A stretch of 64,000 nucleotides of DNA, from positions 868,001-932,000 of the forward strand of contig CAVTJX010000016.1 of assembly GCA_963735175.1 (NCBI GenBank), written 5' to 3'. The notes under the pieces are model-generated. The model made no database searches and was not told the DNA's origin. It was given only the letters and a program-made list of their open reading frames with translations. The translations under genes and the position numbers were made by a program. Position 1 is the first letter of the stretch. Every line of letters starts with the position of its first letter. Positions 40,606 to 51,286 of the stretch are shown here, one piece after another. This stretch comes from CAVTJX01 sp963735175. Its GTDB lineage: Bacteria > Electryoneota > RPQS01.

Positions 40606-40808
40606 GGAAGATTCCTGTGCGGTTCGGACGAAGTCGGGGAGTTGAAGTCGCCGCCCTCGTCAAAGGGCAGATGGCTCTGGCGCCGGAAGCGGTCCCGGCC
40701 TCCCCGGTAGGTCCAGATGACGATGCCGATGAACAGCAGCAAAAAGAAGACGAGGCCGACGCGCGCCCACAGCGTGGCGCCGACGAAGCCCAGCACGTCC
40801 ATGATCAT
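40602..40808 (-). CDS. ccoQ: CcoQ/FixQ small subunit of cbb3 oxidase
   Basis: A 68-residue single-helix protein (ARVGLVFFLLLFIGIVIWTY) followed by a basic stretch RGGRDRFRRQSHLPFDEG, the classic CcoQ layout. It stabilises the core complex. Start at 40808 overlaps the repaired ccoNO stop (ATGA); the internal ATG at 40802 is an alternative. Confidence 0.85.
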   Translation of the reverse strand: MIMDVLGFVGATLWARVGLVFFLLLFIGIVIWTYRGGRDRFRRQSHLPFDEGGDFNSPTSSEPHRNLP

Positions 40809-43006
40809 GGCAGCCTCGCCGGCGAATGCGCGGGCGGCATCTGGCCCATCCGCTGCAAGTAGGCGATCAACGCTACCACTTCCTTAGTCGGCCGCGCCCG
40901 TGTAACCCTCGGCCTCCAGCCGCACCCCGATCTGCCCCGCCTGCGCCGACAGATCCTCCTGCGCGTGGGTGATGGCGTCATCCGTGTAGGGCACACCCAG
41001 CGTCCGCATCACGCTCATCTTGGCCCCAACGTCGCCGCTGTTCAGCGGATCCTCCAGCAGCCACGGATACGCCGGCATGATCGACCCCGGCGTCGTCGCC
41101 CGCGGATTCTGGAAATGCAAATAATGCCAGTGGTCGGGATACTTGCCGCCGACGCGCGCCAGATCCGGCCCGATGCGCCGCGAACCCCAGAGGAACGGAT
41201 GGTCGTATTCAAATTCGCCCGGCTTGGAATAGTCGCCGTAGCGCAGCACTTCGTCGCGCATCGGACGGATCTGCTGCGAGTGGCAGTTGTTGCAGCCCTC
41301 GCGCAGATACAGGTCACGTCCTTCCAGCTCCAGCGGCGTATAAGGCACGGCGGCCGAGGCGTACAGCGGCACGTAGCTCTTGGGCAGCAGCAGCGGCCCG
41401 ATTTCAATCACCCCGCCCACCGTCGCCGCCAGCAGCGCCAGGATCGTAAACGCCAGCGGTTGCCCCGTCAACAGGTGGTGCCAGAGCGTGCGCGGCCCGG
41501 GCGTCTCCACCGCCAGCACCCGCAGCGACGGCGCCTGCGCCGTTTCGTCCGCGACGTTTTTCGCCCCGGCGCAGGTCTTGCGCAGATTGTAGAGCATCAG
41601 CAGAAAGCCCGCGAGGTAAAGCGCCCCGCCCACCACGCGCATGTGATAGAACGGCAGAATGCGCTTCGTGGTCTCGACGAAGTTGGGATACATCAGCATC
41701 CCGTCGGCGTCGAAGGCGCGCCACATCAGCCCCTGCATGAGCCCCGCCGTCCAGATCGTCACGATGTAGAGCAGCATGCCGATGGTGGCGATCCAGAAAT
41801 GCAGATTGGCGAGGCTCTTCGAATACAGCTCGCGCCGCCAGAGGCGCGGCACCATCCAGTAAAACACGCCGAAGATCATGAAGCCCACCCAGCCCAGCGC
41901 CCCGGCGTGGACGTGCGCCACGGTGTAGTCCGTGTAGTGCGTCAGCGAATTCACCGCCTTGATGGACATCATCGGCCCCTCGAAGGTCGACATGCCATAG
42001 AAGGTGATGGCGACGACGAAGAACTTCAGAATCGGGTCCTCGCGCACCTTGTCCCACGCGCCGCGCAGCGTCAGCAGGCCGTTCAGCATGCCGCCCCACG
42101 AGGGCGCCAGCAGGATCAGGCTGAAGACCATCCCCAGCGTCTGCGCCCAGTCGGGCAGCGCCGTGTAATGCAGATGGTGCGGCCCGGCCCAGATGTAGAC
42201 GAACACCAGCGCCCAGAAGTGCAGCACCGAGAGCCGGTAGCTGTAGACGGGCCGCCCGGAAGCTTTCGGCAGAAAGTAATACATCATCCCCAGAAACGGC
42301 GTCGTCAGCACAAAGCCCACCGCGTTGTGCCCGTACCACCACTGCACCATCGCGTCCTGCACCCCGGCAAACACCGAGTAGCTCTTGAAGAGCGTCACCG
42401 GCAGCGCCAGCGAATTGACGATGTGCAGCAGCGCAATCGTCACCACCGTGGCGATGTAGAACCAGAGCGCGACATACAGATGCCGCTCGCGCCGCTTGAC
42501 GATGGTGCCGAAGAAGTTGACGCCGAAGATCACCCACACCAGCGCGATCAGCACGTCCAGCGGCCACTCCAGCTCCGCGTATTCCTTGGAGGTCGTCATG
42601 CCCAGAAGCAGCGACGCCGCCGCCAGCACAATGATGAGCTGCCAACCCCAGAAGTGCAGCTTGGAAAGCAGATCCGAGACCATGCGCGCTTTCAACAGCC
42701 GCTGCGAGGAGTAATAGACGGCGGCGAAGATCGCGTTCATCGCAAAGGCGAAGATGATCGCGTTGGTGTGCAGCGGCCGCAGCCGGCCGAAGGTGATGAA
42801 CGACACGCCGCCGTTGAGCTGCCAGAAGGCCAGCTCCAACGCGACGTACAGGCCCGCCAGCATGCCCACCACGCCCCAGACGAGCGTGGCGACGGCGAAT
42901 TGCCGGGTGATGCGGTCATCGTAGGCGAAGCTCTCGAGCACCGGGGAACCGGGAACAGCCTTGGGCCGCACCGGGGTGACGGGAGCCGCCGGGGGAGGGA
43001 TGACAT
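40805..43006 (-). CDS. ccoNO: Fused cbb3 oxidase subunits I and II (CcoNO), frame breaks at both ends
   Basis: About 733 residues. CcoN part: 12 helices with TFGRLRPLHTNAIIFAF, WWYGHNAVGFVLTTPFLGMM (CuB His), IWAGPHHLHYTALPDW (CuB HH) and VAHVHAGALGWVGFM (heme ligands). After a linker, a helix and CcoO part: EGRDLYLREGCNNCHSQQIRPM (heme c CNNCH), GPDLARVGGKYPDHWHYLHF and PGSIMPAYPWL. An extra T after the GAC codon at about 40890 cuts the last 27 residues (KEVVALIAYLQRMGQ). The N-terminus is uncertain: GTG 42971 opens the intact frame, but ATG 43006 with GAGG upstream is more natural if one base near the G-rich 42991-43000 is wrong. Confidence 0.9.
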
Positions 43007-43055
43007 GCTCAAACCTCTGGAAGTATAGGCAGGAAGAAAATGCGAAGGAAGGGAA

Positions 43056-43235
43056 TCAGGGAGCGACCGGCGGCTCGGGCGGCTTGGAGGGCGGAGGTGA
43101 ATCGTCGAGCAGGATGCGCCGCGCGGGCGTCTCCAGATCCTCGAACTGATCCTGCCTCGCCGCCCACAAAAACAGCAGCACGAACACCAGCGCCAGCAGC
43201 AGCGCCAACGGCAATAGAAGATAAATGATATTCAT
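43056..43235 (-). CDS. ccoS: CcoS cbb3 oxidase assembly protein
   Basis: A 59-residue protein: MNIIYLLLPLALLLALVFVL as the membrane helix, then FLWAARQDQFEDLETPARRIL, the CcoS signature, and a Pro-rich tail. Needed for cofactor insertion into cbb3. ATG 43235 is the true start; the longer frame upstream runs through a palindromic repeat. Sits between ccoI and ccoNO. Confidence 0.88.
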   Translation of the reverse strand: MNIIYLLLPLALLLALVFVLLFLWAARQDQFEDLETPARRILLDDSPPPSKPPEPPVAP

Positions 43236-43242
43236 ACGTCTG

Positions 43243-43276
43243 TGTAGGGGAGGGTTAAGTCTTCGCAACCCTCCCG
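43243..43276. repeat. Palindromic dispersed element, copy 2
   Basis: TGTAGGGGAGGGTTAAG followed by TCTTCGCAACCCTCCCG; stem GGGAGGGTT (43248-43256) / AACCCTCCC (43267-43275). Reverse-complement counterpart of 2845-2882, differing by two single-base gaps. Intergenic between ccoI and ccoS. Confidence 0.65.
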
Positions 43277-43293
43277 GCTTAAAAACATATCGT

Positions 43294-45752
43294 TCACGCC
43301 CGCGTGGCAATCACCAGCACCGTCAGACGACGACAGCGGCATCAGCACGGCGGCCACCAGCGGCCCCACGTGCCCCGTCATCGCCAGCGTCACCCCCACC
43401 ACGTTATACGCCAGGGTAATCGCCAGATTCCAGCGAATCACCCGCAGCGCGCGCCGCGAGAGGCCAAAGGCGTCGGCGACCGCCGCCGGACCGCGCGCGA
43501 TGGAGATGAACACGTCTGCGGCGTCGCGCGCCACTTCAGCCGCGCCCGCGACGGAGATGCCGACGGTGGCCCGGCTAAGCGCCGCGGCGTCGTTCACGCC
43601 GTCTCCCACCATCGCCACGCGCTTGCCCGCGGCGAGCAGTTCCTCGACACGCGCGAGCTTTTCCTCCGGCGACACGCGGCCCCGCCAGGTGTCGATCCCC
43701 AGTTCGCGCGCGACGGGTGCCACCGCCTGCGGATGATCGCCCGAAAGCAGTTCCACACTGAGCCCCAGCACCCGCAAGTGGCGGAGCGCCGCTCCCGCGT
43801 CGCTGCGCAGATGATCGCCCAGCGCAAGCACCGCAACGGCTGTGCCATCGCGCACCACCCACACCGGCGTCAAGCCGCGCTGCGCCATGTCGGCGGCGTG
43901 GGCGATGCAAATCCGGGGGCAATTCCGCGTGCCCGGAAGCAAGCGCCTCGCTGCCCACGGCATACGCCCGCCCGCCTACCATGCCTTCCAGACCCGCGCC
44001 GGGGAGCGTGCGACACTCGCCCAGCACGCGGCTTTCGGCCGCGAAGCCGGCAAAGGCGGAAGCCATCACATGGCCCGAAAACCGCTCCAGCGCCGCCACA
44101 GCGGACAGAATTTCCTTCGCGTGTCGTCAGGAGACAACGCCGAAAGAAAATATTGCTCCGCCAGCGTCAGCTTGCCCTGTGTCAGCGTGCCGGTCTTGTC
44201 GAGGATGACGTGATCCACCGACGCCAACCGCTCCACGCCGTCCTGACCCTTAATAAAGATGCCGTGACGCGCGCTGCGGCCCATGGCCATCGCCAGCGCC
44301 ACCGGCGTCGCCAGACCCAACGCGCAGGGACAGGCCACGACCATCATCGCCGCCGCGTTCCACAGCGCGCGCGACGGGATCAATCACCAGCCACACCCCC
44401 ACCGTCGCCAGCGCCAGCAGCAGCACCGCCGCCACAAATCCGCCGGCGATGCGATCCATCAGCCCTACGATGGGCGCGCGCCGGGCCGCGGCGTGACGCA
44501 TCATCTGCGCCAGACGCGCCAGCCGCGTCGTTTCCCCCACCGCCGTCGCCGTCATTTCCAGCGCCGCGTGCTCCACCGTCGAACCCGCGTACAACAGCTC
44601 GCCTTTGCGGCGCGGCACGGCGGCGGGCTCCCCCGTCAGCAGCGCCTCCTGCACCTGCGCGGCCTCGCTCTCCAGCGTTCCATCCACGGGCACGGTGTCA
44701 CCCGGCAGCACGCGCAGGCGGTCGCCCGCACGCACGTCGGTCAACAGTACCTCGCGCACCTCGTCCGCTTCCACGCGCTTCACGCTGCGCGGCGCCAGCG
44801 CCAAAAGACTTTCGCCCGCATCCGCCGCCCAGCGGCCCGCACGCTGCAACAGCAATCGGCCCGCCAGCAGCAGTGTGATCAGACCGGTCACGCTGTCAAA
44901 GTACACGTCGCCACGATTCTGGAAGGTCGCCACGGCGCTGAACACAAATGCCGCGATGATCCCCAGACTGATGGGCAAATCCATGTGCAGCATCCGCCGC
45001 CTCAGGCCGCTCCACGCGCCGCGATAGTACGGCCACGCCGAATAGAGCACCGCCGGCAGCGCGAGCCCCAGCGACACCCAGCGGAACAGCGCGGCGTAGG
45101 CGGCTTCGATCCCCGTAAAATCGCCCGCGTACTGCGACACCGCCAGCAGCATGATGTTCATCGACGACGCGCCGGCGATCCCCAGCCGCGCCAGCAGCCG
45201 CCGCGTTTCCTTGCGCTGCGCCGCCGCGCCCGCGTTGTCCGTCAGCGGATGCGGCGTGTAGCCGATGCGGTCCAGCGCCTGCGCCAGCGCCGACAGTTTC
45301 ACTTCGGCGGGATTGAACACCACTTCGAGCACGGACTTTCCCAGATCGAGCCGCGCGAACCGCGCCTGTTCGCGCTCCAGCAGCACCTTCTCCACCAGCC
45401 ACGCGCAGGCGATGCAATGCACGCCTTCCAGATACAGCCGCACGCGATACCCGCCCGCTGTGCGTGGCTCGCCGAAGCGCGCCAGGTAATCCGGGTCGTC
45501 CAGGTACTCGAACCGCTTGCCGCTGACACGCGCGGGCGCCGCGGGCTTGTCCTCGTACGCGCCCCGCAGCCGGTAATACTCCTCCAGCTTGCACTCGTGC
45601 AGCAGCTTCCACACGGCTTCGCAGCCTGCGCAGCAGAACTGTCCGTCGGAGTCCGCCGTCACGCGCGAGGCGGGCACGGGCAGGCCGCAATGCGCGCACG
45701 CCACGGAGACCGCGGCGCGGCGGGCGGTATCACTGGTGGAAGTAACGGCCAT
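43294..45752 (-). CDS. ccoI: Copper-translocating P-type ATPase for cbb3 assembly (CcoI/FixI), at least four frame breaks
   Basis: About 818 residues repaired. N-terminal Cys-rich site FCCAGCEAVWKLLHECKLEEYY, an HMA-like domain with GVHCIACAWLVEKVL (CxxC), then membrane helices, the actuator LLTGEPAAVPRRKGE, the transport motif VVACPCALGLATP, the phosphorylation site DKTGTLTQG and the hinge VAMVGDGVNDAAALS. It exports or delivers Cu(I) for the oxidase. Breaks near 44378, 44120, 43915 and 43328 (extra T; repaired end MPLSSLTVLVIATRA with TGA 43294-43296). First gene of the leftward cbb3 operon. Confidence 0.88.
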
Positions 45753-45852
45753 GGGAGTTCACGAACACGGCGGGGGTATGTCGGGGATAGTTTTGTGTGA
45801 AAGAAGGTTCATGGTAACGCGTGCCACACAGACCGGGACAAAACCGCGGCTG

Positions 45853-46746
45853 CTACCGGTTATAAGCGGGAACGATGGTCTGCGCGGCAAACTCTTCGAA
45901 GCGGGTGGGAGTGTCGGTGTCTGCCGAGCGCGGCACGAGACTGCGGACGCGGCCCTCGTTGAAGGCGCGGGCCAGTTCGACGTAGGATTCGGCAATCGGC
46001 CGCGGCAGCCCCATGCTCACCATGCCGTTGACCGCGTCGGCGTAGGGAAACTGCACGTACTTCAGATCCGGCTGGCCGATGGCCTGCCCGATGATTTTCG
46101 TGGTCTCATTCCAGGTCAGGTCGCGCTGCCCCAGCAGATACTGCACCGGATACCCCGTGAAATCCAGCGCCGTCAGGCGCCGCGCGGCGTAGCGGCCGAT
46201 GTCCTGCGCCGCGATCATCGGCTGCGGCAGATCGGGATTCGTCGGTCCACCATTGATCCCCATGGCCTTCATCAGTCCGATGGTCGCCAGTTGGTTTTCC
46301 ATGAAGAATGTCGGGCGCAAAAGCAGCACGTGCACGCCCGCCAGCGTCTTCAGCTTCTCTTCGAAGTCGTGCAAACCCGCCACCGGGCCGGTGTTCTCCG
46401 CCTGCTCCCCGCCGATGCTCGAAAGCGCTACCACATATTTCACCTTGGCGCCGCGGATCGCGGCCACCAGCGCGCCCGCCACGAGGTTCTGGTGGGCGCG
46501 AAAATCCTTCACGTCCATCGGCGGCGGCGGAAGTATCACGTAGGCCGCGTCCGCCCCTGCAAACGCCCGCGTCATTTCCGCCGCGTCCGCGGCCTGCGCC
46601 ACCACCCCCTCGGCGCCCTTATCGGTCAGCGGTTTCAGCTTCTCGAGGCTGCGGCCGATGACGCGCACCGTCTTTCCCTGCACCAGCAATTCCTCTGCGG
46701 CCACGCGGCCGGTGTGACCCGTCGCCCCGGTAATCGCATACAGCAT
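45853..46746 (-). CDS. NmrA-like NAD(P)-binding protein (atypical SDR)
   Basis: A 297-residue cytoplasmic protein. N-terminal nucleotide-binding loop ITGATGHTGRVAAEELL, then TVRVIGRSLEKLKPL, and a YVVALSSIGGEQAEN strand where classical SDRs have their catalytic Ser; the Tyr-x3-Lys site is not evident. LRPTFFMENQLATIGLMK is typical of NmrA/HSCARG and quinone-reductase-like (YtfG) members. It is the last gene of the leftward aromatic-type operon, 44 bp after the aldehyde dehydrogenase. Either a redox sensor or an oxidoreductase; substrate unknown. Confidence 0.78.
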   Translation of the reverse strand: MLYAITGATGHTGRVAAEELLVQGKTVRVIGRSLEKLKPLTDKGAEGVVAQAADAAEMTRAFAGADAAYVILPPPPMDVKDFRAHQNLVAGALVAAIRGAKVKYVVALSSIGGEQAENTGPVAGLHDFEEKLKTLAGVHVLLLRPTFFMENQLATIGLMKAMGINGGPTNPDLPQPMIAAQDIGRYAARRLTALDFTGYPVQYLLGQRDLTWNETTKIIGQAIGQPDLKYVQFPYADAVNGMVSMGLPRPIAESYVELARAFNEGRVRSLVPRSADTDTPTRFEEFAAQTIVPAYNR

Positions 46747-46790
46747 GAGCAGACTCCTTGACGATATGTGCCGCCGCAATCCAGCCACTG

Positions 46791-48333
46791 TTACGGAAGT
46801 TTCAGGCCAAACGGGTTGATCGGCTTGCCCAGCACGCCCACTAGCACCGTCTTCGTCTCCAGATACGCGTCCATCGTTTCCAAACCCTGCTCGCGCCCGA
46901 TGCCCGACTGCTTGTAGCCGCCGAAGGGCAGCCCCGGCAGCGCCGTCGCCGGCGTGTTGACCGACACGATCCCCGACTGGATGGCACGAATGAACTTCTG
47001 CGCGCGCGTCAAATCCGTCGTATAGACCGTCGCCGCCAGCCCATAGATCACGTCGTTGGCCGCGGCGATGACCTCCTCGTCCGTGCGCCATTTGGACACC
47101 ACGACCACCGGCCCGAAGATCTCTTCCTGCACGCAGCGGTTGGTGGGCGGCACGTCCACCAGCACCGTCGGCGCGAAGAAGTTGCCGCCGGCAAGCTCGC
47201 CCGCAAGCGACAGCCGCGTCCCGCCCGTCAGCACTTTGCCGCCGCCCGCACGCGCCGCCTCCACAAAGCTTTCCATCAGCTCCAGGCGGTCCGGCGAGAT
47301 CAGCGCGCCGATTTGCGTCTCCTTCTCCAGCGGATCGCCGACCTTCAGCAGCTCCGCCGCCGTTACAAAACGCTCGAGGAAACGATCGTAGAGCGTCTCG
47401 TGCACGTAGATGCGGCTGCGCGCTTCGCACGATTGCCCCGCGCCGTAGAAGATCGAAAACAGCGAGCCCAGCACGGCGTCGTCAAGATTCGCGTCGTCGC
47501 AGACAATCGCCGGCGATTTGCCGCCCAGCTCCAGCGTCACGCGCTTCAAACCAATGGCCGCAACGCGCGCGATCTCGCGCCCCGTCGCCGTGCCGCCGGT
47601 AAAGCTCACCTTGTCAACGTCGCCGTGCCGCACCAGCGCCGCGCCCGCCACCGGCCCCGCGCCCTGGATGACGTTCACCACGCCTTCGGGAATCCCCGCC
47701 TCGTGCAGAATCTCCACCAGCAGATTGGTGGTGATGGGCGTGAACTCGGAGGGCTTAATCACCACCGTGCAGCCCGCCGCCAGCGCCGGCGCGAGCTTCC
47801 ACGCCGCCAGCATCAGCGGGTAATTCCACGGCGTGATCGCCGCCACCACGCCTACGGGCTCCTTCAGCGTGTAGCCGTGAAAGGCGCCGTGCAGGGGCGG
47901 CACGCTGCCGCCGACCTTCGTCGCCGCGCCGGCAAAATATTCGAAGTCCTCGATGGCCTGCCGCACCTCGCCCAGCGTGTGCGCCACCGGCTTGCCGGTG
48001 TTCAGCGTCTTCGATCTCCGCCACTTCCTGCGCCCGCGCTTCCAGAAGCTGCGCCGCGCGGAACAGCAGCTTCGTGCGCTGAGCGGGCGCCGTGCGGCTC
48101 CATTTGCCGTTCAGCGCGCTGCGCGCCGCGGCCACGGCGGCGTCCACGTCCTCGCTCGAGGAGGCGGCATACAGCCCCAGCCGTTCGCCCGTCGCCGGAT
48201 TCAGCACCGGCAGCGCCGCGCCCGACTGCGCCGCGACATGCTGGCCGTTAATGATATTCGCGTACAGCGTCGTCGGTGCCGGCGTTTCCGCCTGCCCGTC
48301 CGCGCTCCGCCGCGTTTCGGTCTTAGTCGTCAT
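46791..48333 (-). CDS. Aldehyde dehydrogenase family protein, one frame break
   Basis: Repaired length 513 residues. NAD(P)-dependent oxidation of an aldehyde to an acid. Motifs: AAITPWNYPLMLAAWKLAPA, VIKPSEFTPITT (Lys/Glu cofactor site), SFTGGTATGREI, VTLELGGKSPAIV (catalytic Glu) and FYGAGQSCEARSR (catalytic Cys), IFGPVVVVSKW, PFGGYKQSGIGREQG. The break near 48005 (one extra base before NTGKPVAHT) separates the first 112 residues. It resembles betaine/phenylacetaldehyde-type dehydrogenases. In this operon it may oxidise the semialdehyde after ring opening, as the ALDH half of PaaZ does (inference). Confidence 0.85.
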
Positions 48334-48347
48334 AACTATTCGCAAGA

Positions 48348-48999
48348 TTAAACGTGAATGGTCTTATCGTTCTTCGTTCTCTTCAGCTCTCCCCCAAACT
48401 CCGCCTTGGGCACCGCGCCCGCTTCCCATTCCGCGCGCAGCAGGCCGAACAACACCCGGTCCTGCCACTTGTCGCCCAGCAGCACGGCCTCGCGCAGCAC
48501 GCCCTCGCGCGCGAAGCCGTTGCGGTGCAGCGTCTTCATCGCGCCCGTGTTGAACGCGCCCGTCATCGCCTCCAGCCGGTGCGCGCGCTCCTCGCCGAAA
48601 GAGGTAATCGCGCAGCAGCCGCAGCGCCTCCGTGCCGTAACCCTTGCCGCGCAGCTCCGGCGGACCGATCAGCCCGCCCACCTGGTAGACGCCGGGACTG
48701 GCGGGACCCGTGCGGTCGACGAGCGTCCACGAGCATTCGCCGATGGGCTCGTCCGTGTCCAGCCGCTCCATCAGAAACGCGCCGGCGAATCCAAACGCGA
48801 CGTCGCTCTGCAGCCAGAAGCGGTACTCCGTCGCGAAGGTTTCCAGCGTCGTCGTATCAAAGGGAATTGCGTCGTAGAGCGTCATCAACTGCGGATCGCG
48901 GTACCACTCGAAGAGCGCGGGGATGTCGCGCGTTTCCACCGGCCGCAGCCGCAGCCGCGCGCTTGTCAGAAGTTCACCACTTATCGTCGCCTCCCTCAA
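48348..48999 (-). CDS. GNAT family N-acetyltransferase, one frame break
   Basis: Repaired length 216 residues; RimJ/RimL-type. Motifs: LLTSARLRLRPVETRDIPAL at the start, GECSWTLVDR, VYQVGGLIGPPELRGKGYGT (acetyl-CoA binding R-x2-G-x-G) and, after a break near 48600, a C-terminal segment with MKTLHRNGFAREGVLREAV typical of RimL homologues. Start is a TTG at 48999, overlapping the Rieske gene's end by 26 bp. Its connection to aromatic catabolism is unclear; could be a passenger in the operon. Confidence 0.75.
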
Positions 49000-49312
49000 A
49001 AGCGACCAGCACCTTGCCCGCTTCCACCTTCACGGGGTAGAGTTTCAGCATCGCCGCCCCCGGCGTGGGCCGGAGCGCCCGCCCCGTGCCAAGGTCAAAG
49101 CAGTAATGGTGCGCCAGGCATTCCACCGTGCCGTTTTCCAGCACTGCCTTGCTCATCAGCTCGAAGGCGTGCGGGCAGCGGCCCTCCATGCACCAGATCT
49201 GCTCGCCGTCGCGGAACAACGCCAGTTCGGCGTTGTCGAGTTCCACGGTGAGCCCGCGGCCCTGGGGTAGTTCCTCCAGGCGGCACACGCGGCGGTAGGG
49301 GATCTCAGGCAT
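48974..49312 (-). CDS. Rieske [2Fe-2S] ferredoxin-like protein
   Basis: A 112-residue soluble protein with the Rieske pair CPHAFELM and CLAHHYCFDL (C-x-H...C-x2-H; the first is Cys-Pro-His). Preceded by RDGEQIWCMEGRC and followed by the strand LKLYPVKVEAGKVLVAF. This size and lack of other domains fit a small electron carrier for an oxygenase. It overlaps the DUF1858 gene by 8 bp and lies two genes after the PaaA-like oxygenase, so it is the best candidate electron donor for it, since no PaaE-type reductase is present (inference). Confidence 0.82.
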   Translation of the reverse strand: MPEIPYRRVCRLEELPQGRGLTVELDNAELALFRDGEQIWCMEGRCPHAFELMSKAVLENGTVECLAHHYCFDLGTGRALRPTPGAAMLKLYPVKVEAGKVLVAFEGGDDKW

Positions 49313-49568
49313 GACCCAGCGGCTCGCTGTCCGCCTCCGCCGGGGCGTGATGCGGATCAACGTCGCGCAACTGGTTCAATTCCGCCAACAGCGTGTCGGC
49401 GTCGCGGATCGCGTGCCAGGCTGCCGCCTTGAATAGCGGCGCGTTCATCGCCACCGCCGTCGAGGGCACGAGATGCAGCCCCCACTTGTCGAAGACGCCG
49501 ATGAGCGCGGGATTGGCGGCAAGGATCTGGGCCACGGTGGTGCTGCGGTCAAACGGTTGGTTGTGCAT
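49305..49568 (-). CDS. DUF1858-like small protein
   Basis: An 87-residue protein starting MHNQPFDRSTTVAQILAANP. The DUF1858 (ScdA N-terminal-like) pattern is VAQILAANPALIGVFDKWG followed by a helix ending LLAELNQLRDVDPHH. The usual Cys after the WGLH position is missing. Such domains occur with hemerythrins and Fe-S enzymes. It sits 5 bp after the PaaA-like gene and overlaps the Rieske gene, so a role in the oxygenase complex is likely (inference). Confidence 0.65.
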   Translation of the reverse strand: MHNQPFDRSTTVAQILAANPALIGVFDKWGLHLVPSTAVAMNAPLFKAAAWHAIRDADTLLAELNQLRDVDPHHAPAEADSEPLGHA

Positions 49569-49573
49569 CGCGC

Positions 49574-50402
49574 TCACCCCGCCACCACGCCGTCGGAGGG
49601 CAGGCGGCTCCAGTCCGCCGGCGCGTCCCACTTCGGCCGCGCGAGCGTCGCCTCCTCCACCACGCGGAACACCTCCTCGGCAAACGTCATCCGCACCTCG
49701 TGGTTGTCGCGCTTCTTCAGGCCATACTTGACGTAGGTCCGGTTGCGCGAACTGTTGGGCTTGCCGAAAACGTTCATCACGCGGGGGAACCAGCGGTCGA
49801 GCGCCTCCTGCGTGGCCGCGTGGTGCTTGGGATCGCGTCCCAACCGCTTCAGCCAGTAGTCGCCGTGCTCGATGTGCATCTCCTCTTCCTTCATGATTCC
49901 TTCCATCACGTCGCGCCACGGCTTGTAGGAACTCTGCCGTCGCGTCCTGCAACTGATGCCCTGCCCCGCGGTCCATCAGCACGTTGAACATGATGAAATC
50001 GTACCACGTCGGAATCGGGTAATAGAAGATGTTGACCCGCTGATCGCTGGCGGCGCGGGTCGTGCCCAGTTCGATCTCGTCGCCCACGCGCAGCGTGTAG
50101 TCGAACTGTTTGACGCGCGACTCGATATCGACGCCCAGCTCTTCGAGGAGCTGGTACATCACGCGGGCGTGGCGCACCTCGTCGTGCGCGATGGCCGAGA
50201 CCGTCAGCATCTCCTTGGTCGAGATGGCTTTCATGATCCACGGCACATAACCGAACGCGCCCGCCAGTTCCGAGTCCGCCTGCATCAGCATCAGGTGCTT
50301 CAGATTATCTTTATAATCGTCCGTCATATCCGCCGGGCCGTCGATCGTCTCGCCGCGCGCGAGCTTCTCCAGCAGTTGGGCTTCTTTTTCCAGAGCCGTC
50401 AT
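49574..50402 (-). CDS. PaaA-like diiron oxygenase subunit, one frame break
   Basis: Repaired length 275 residues (PaaA is about 310). Ferritin-like diiron protein. Two EXXH sites: AHDEVRHARVMYQLLEELG and KEEEMHIEHGDYW, plus the first-helix Glu in MLMQADSELAGAF. PaaA-like stretches: NIFYYPIPTWYDFIMFN and RWFPRVMNVFGKPNSSRNR. PaaA is the catalytic subunit of phenylacetyl-CoA epoxidase and normally needs PaaC and PaaB; neither is present. The break near 49925 is a single-base shift. ATG 50402 follows AAGGTGAG. Substrate is presumably an aromatic or cyclic acyl-CoA. Confidence 0.8.
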
Positions 50403-50491
50403 GATAATCTCACCTTTAAGCGTTTCAATTTCGCTGCAATAGTCGTGTGGGACCGGGCTGCATCGGCCGCGGCAGGTGCGGGGCATGGCGG

Positions 50492-51277
50492 TCAACGCCC
50501 GTTAAAGGTTGGCCGACGCTTCTCGACGAACGCCGTCACGCCTTCGCGGTAGTCTTCGCTGCGGCTCGCGATCTCCTGTAAATAGGCTTCGTACTCCATC
50601 GCCTGTTCGAGGTCGACGGTCGACATTCGATTCAACCCGCGCTTGATGAGGCCGATCGCCTGCGTCGGTCCGCTTGCGTAGCGCGCGGCAAGCTCGGTGG
50701 CGCGAGCCATCAGTTCGACGTCGGGCAATACCTCCGACACTAACCCGATTTCTTTCAGCTCCCGCGCCGCCACCTTACGGCCGCTGGTACAGATCTCGAA
50801 TGCCTTGGGATACCCCAGCCGCCGCGCTAAAAACCACGTGGACCCGGAATCGGGCACGAGGCCGACGTTGACGAAACTCTGGAACATACACGCCGATTCG
50901 CCGGCAATGACAATATCGCAGGCCAATGCGAGACTCATCCCCGCCCCGGCCGCCACGCCGTTCAACGCGCAGATCACCGGCTTCTCGAGTTGCCGGATGC
51001 GCAAGATGTTGGGATTGTAGTTGCGGCGCAGCGAATCGCCCAGATTGCGGTCCGGCGTTTCCTTGATTTCCTTCAAATCCTGGCCGCTGCAAAATGCCTT
51101 CCCCGCTCCGGTCAGCACCACCACGCGCACGTCGGCATCATTCCCGGCCTCGCGAAATGCATTACGCAGGTCACGGTGCATCCCGTCGGTGAAGGCGTTG
51201 AAGCGGTCGGGCCGGTTAAGCGTGATCGTCAGCACGGCGCCGCGCTTTTCGTAGAGGATGGTCTCGTAAGCCGTCAT
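50492..51277 (-). CDS. PaaG-like enoyl-CoA isomerase
   Basis: A 261-residue crotonase-fold enzyme. It matches PaaG (1,2-epoxyphenylacetyl-CoA isomerase) closely: LTITLNRPDRFNAFTDGMH, GAGKAFCSGQDLKEI (oxyanion loop), KPVICALNGVAAGAGMSLAL and VGLVPDSGSTWFLARRLG, where the Asp corresponds to the PaaG catalytic Asp. Ends SEDYREGVTAFVEKRRPTF. In the phenylacetate pathway it converts the ring epoxide to an oxepin and moves double bonds. Lies 89 bp before the PaaA-like gene in the same operon. Confidence 0.82.
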   Translation of the reverse strand: MTAYETILYEKRGAVLTITLNRPDRFNAFTDGMHRDLRNAFREAGNDADVRVVVLTGAGKAFCSGQDLKEIKETPDRNLGDSLRRNYNPNILRIRQLEKPVICALNGVAAGAGMSLALACDIVIAGESACMFQSFVNVGLVPDSGSTWFLARRLGYPKAFEICTSGRKVAARELKEIGLVSEVLPDVELMARATELAARYASGPTQAIGLIKRGLNRMSTVDLEQAMEYEAYLQEIASRSEDYREGVTAFVEKRRPTFNGR

Positions 51278-51286
51278 CGCACTCGT

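Noticed and set aside
40965..43028. 687-codon plus-strand open frame
   Set aside because: Complement of ccoNO, which has clear heme-ligand and CXXCH motifs; the plus frame has no domain character.
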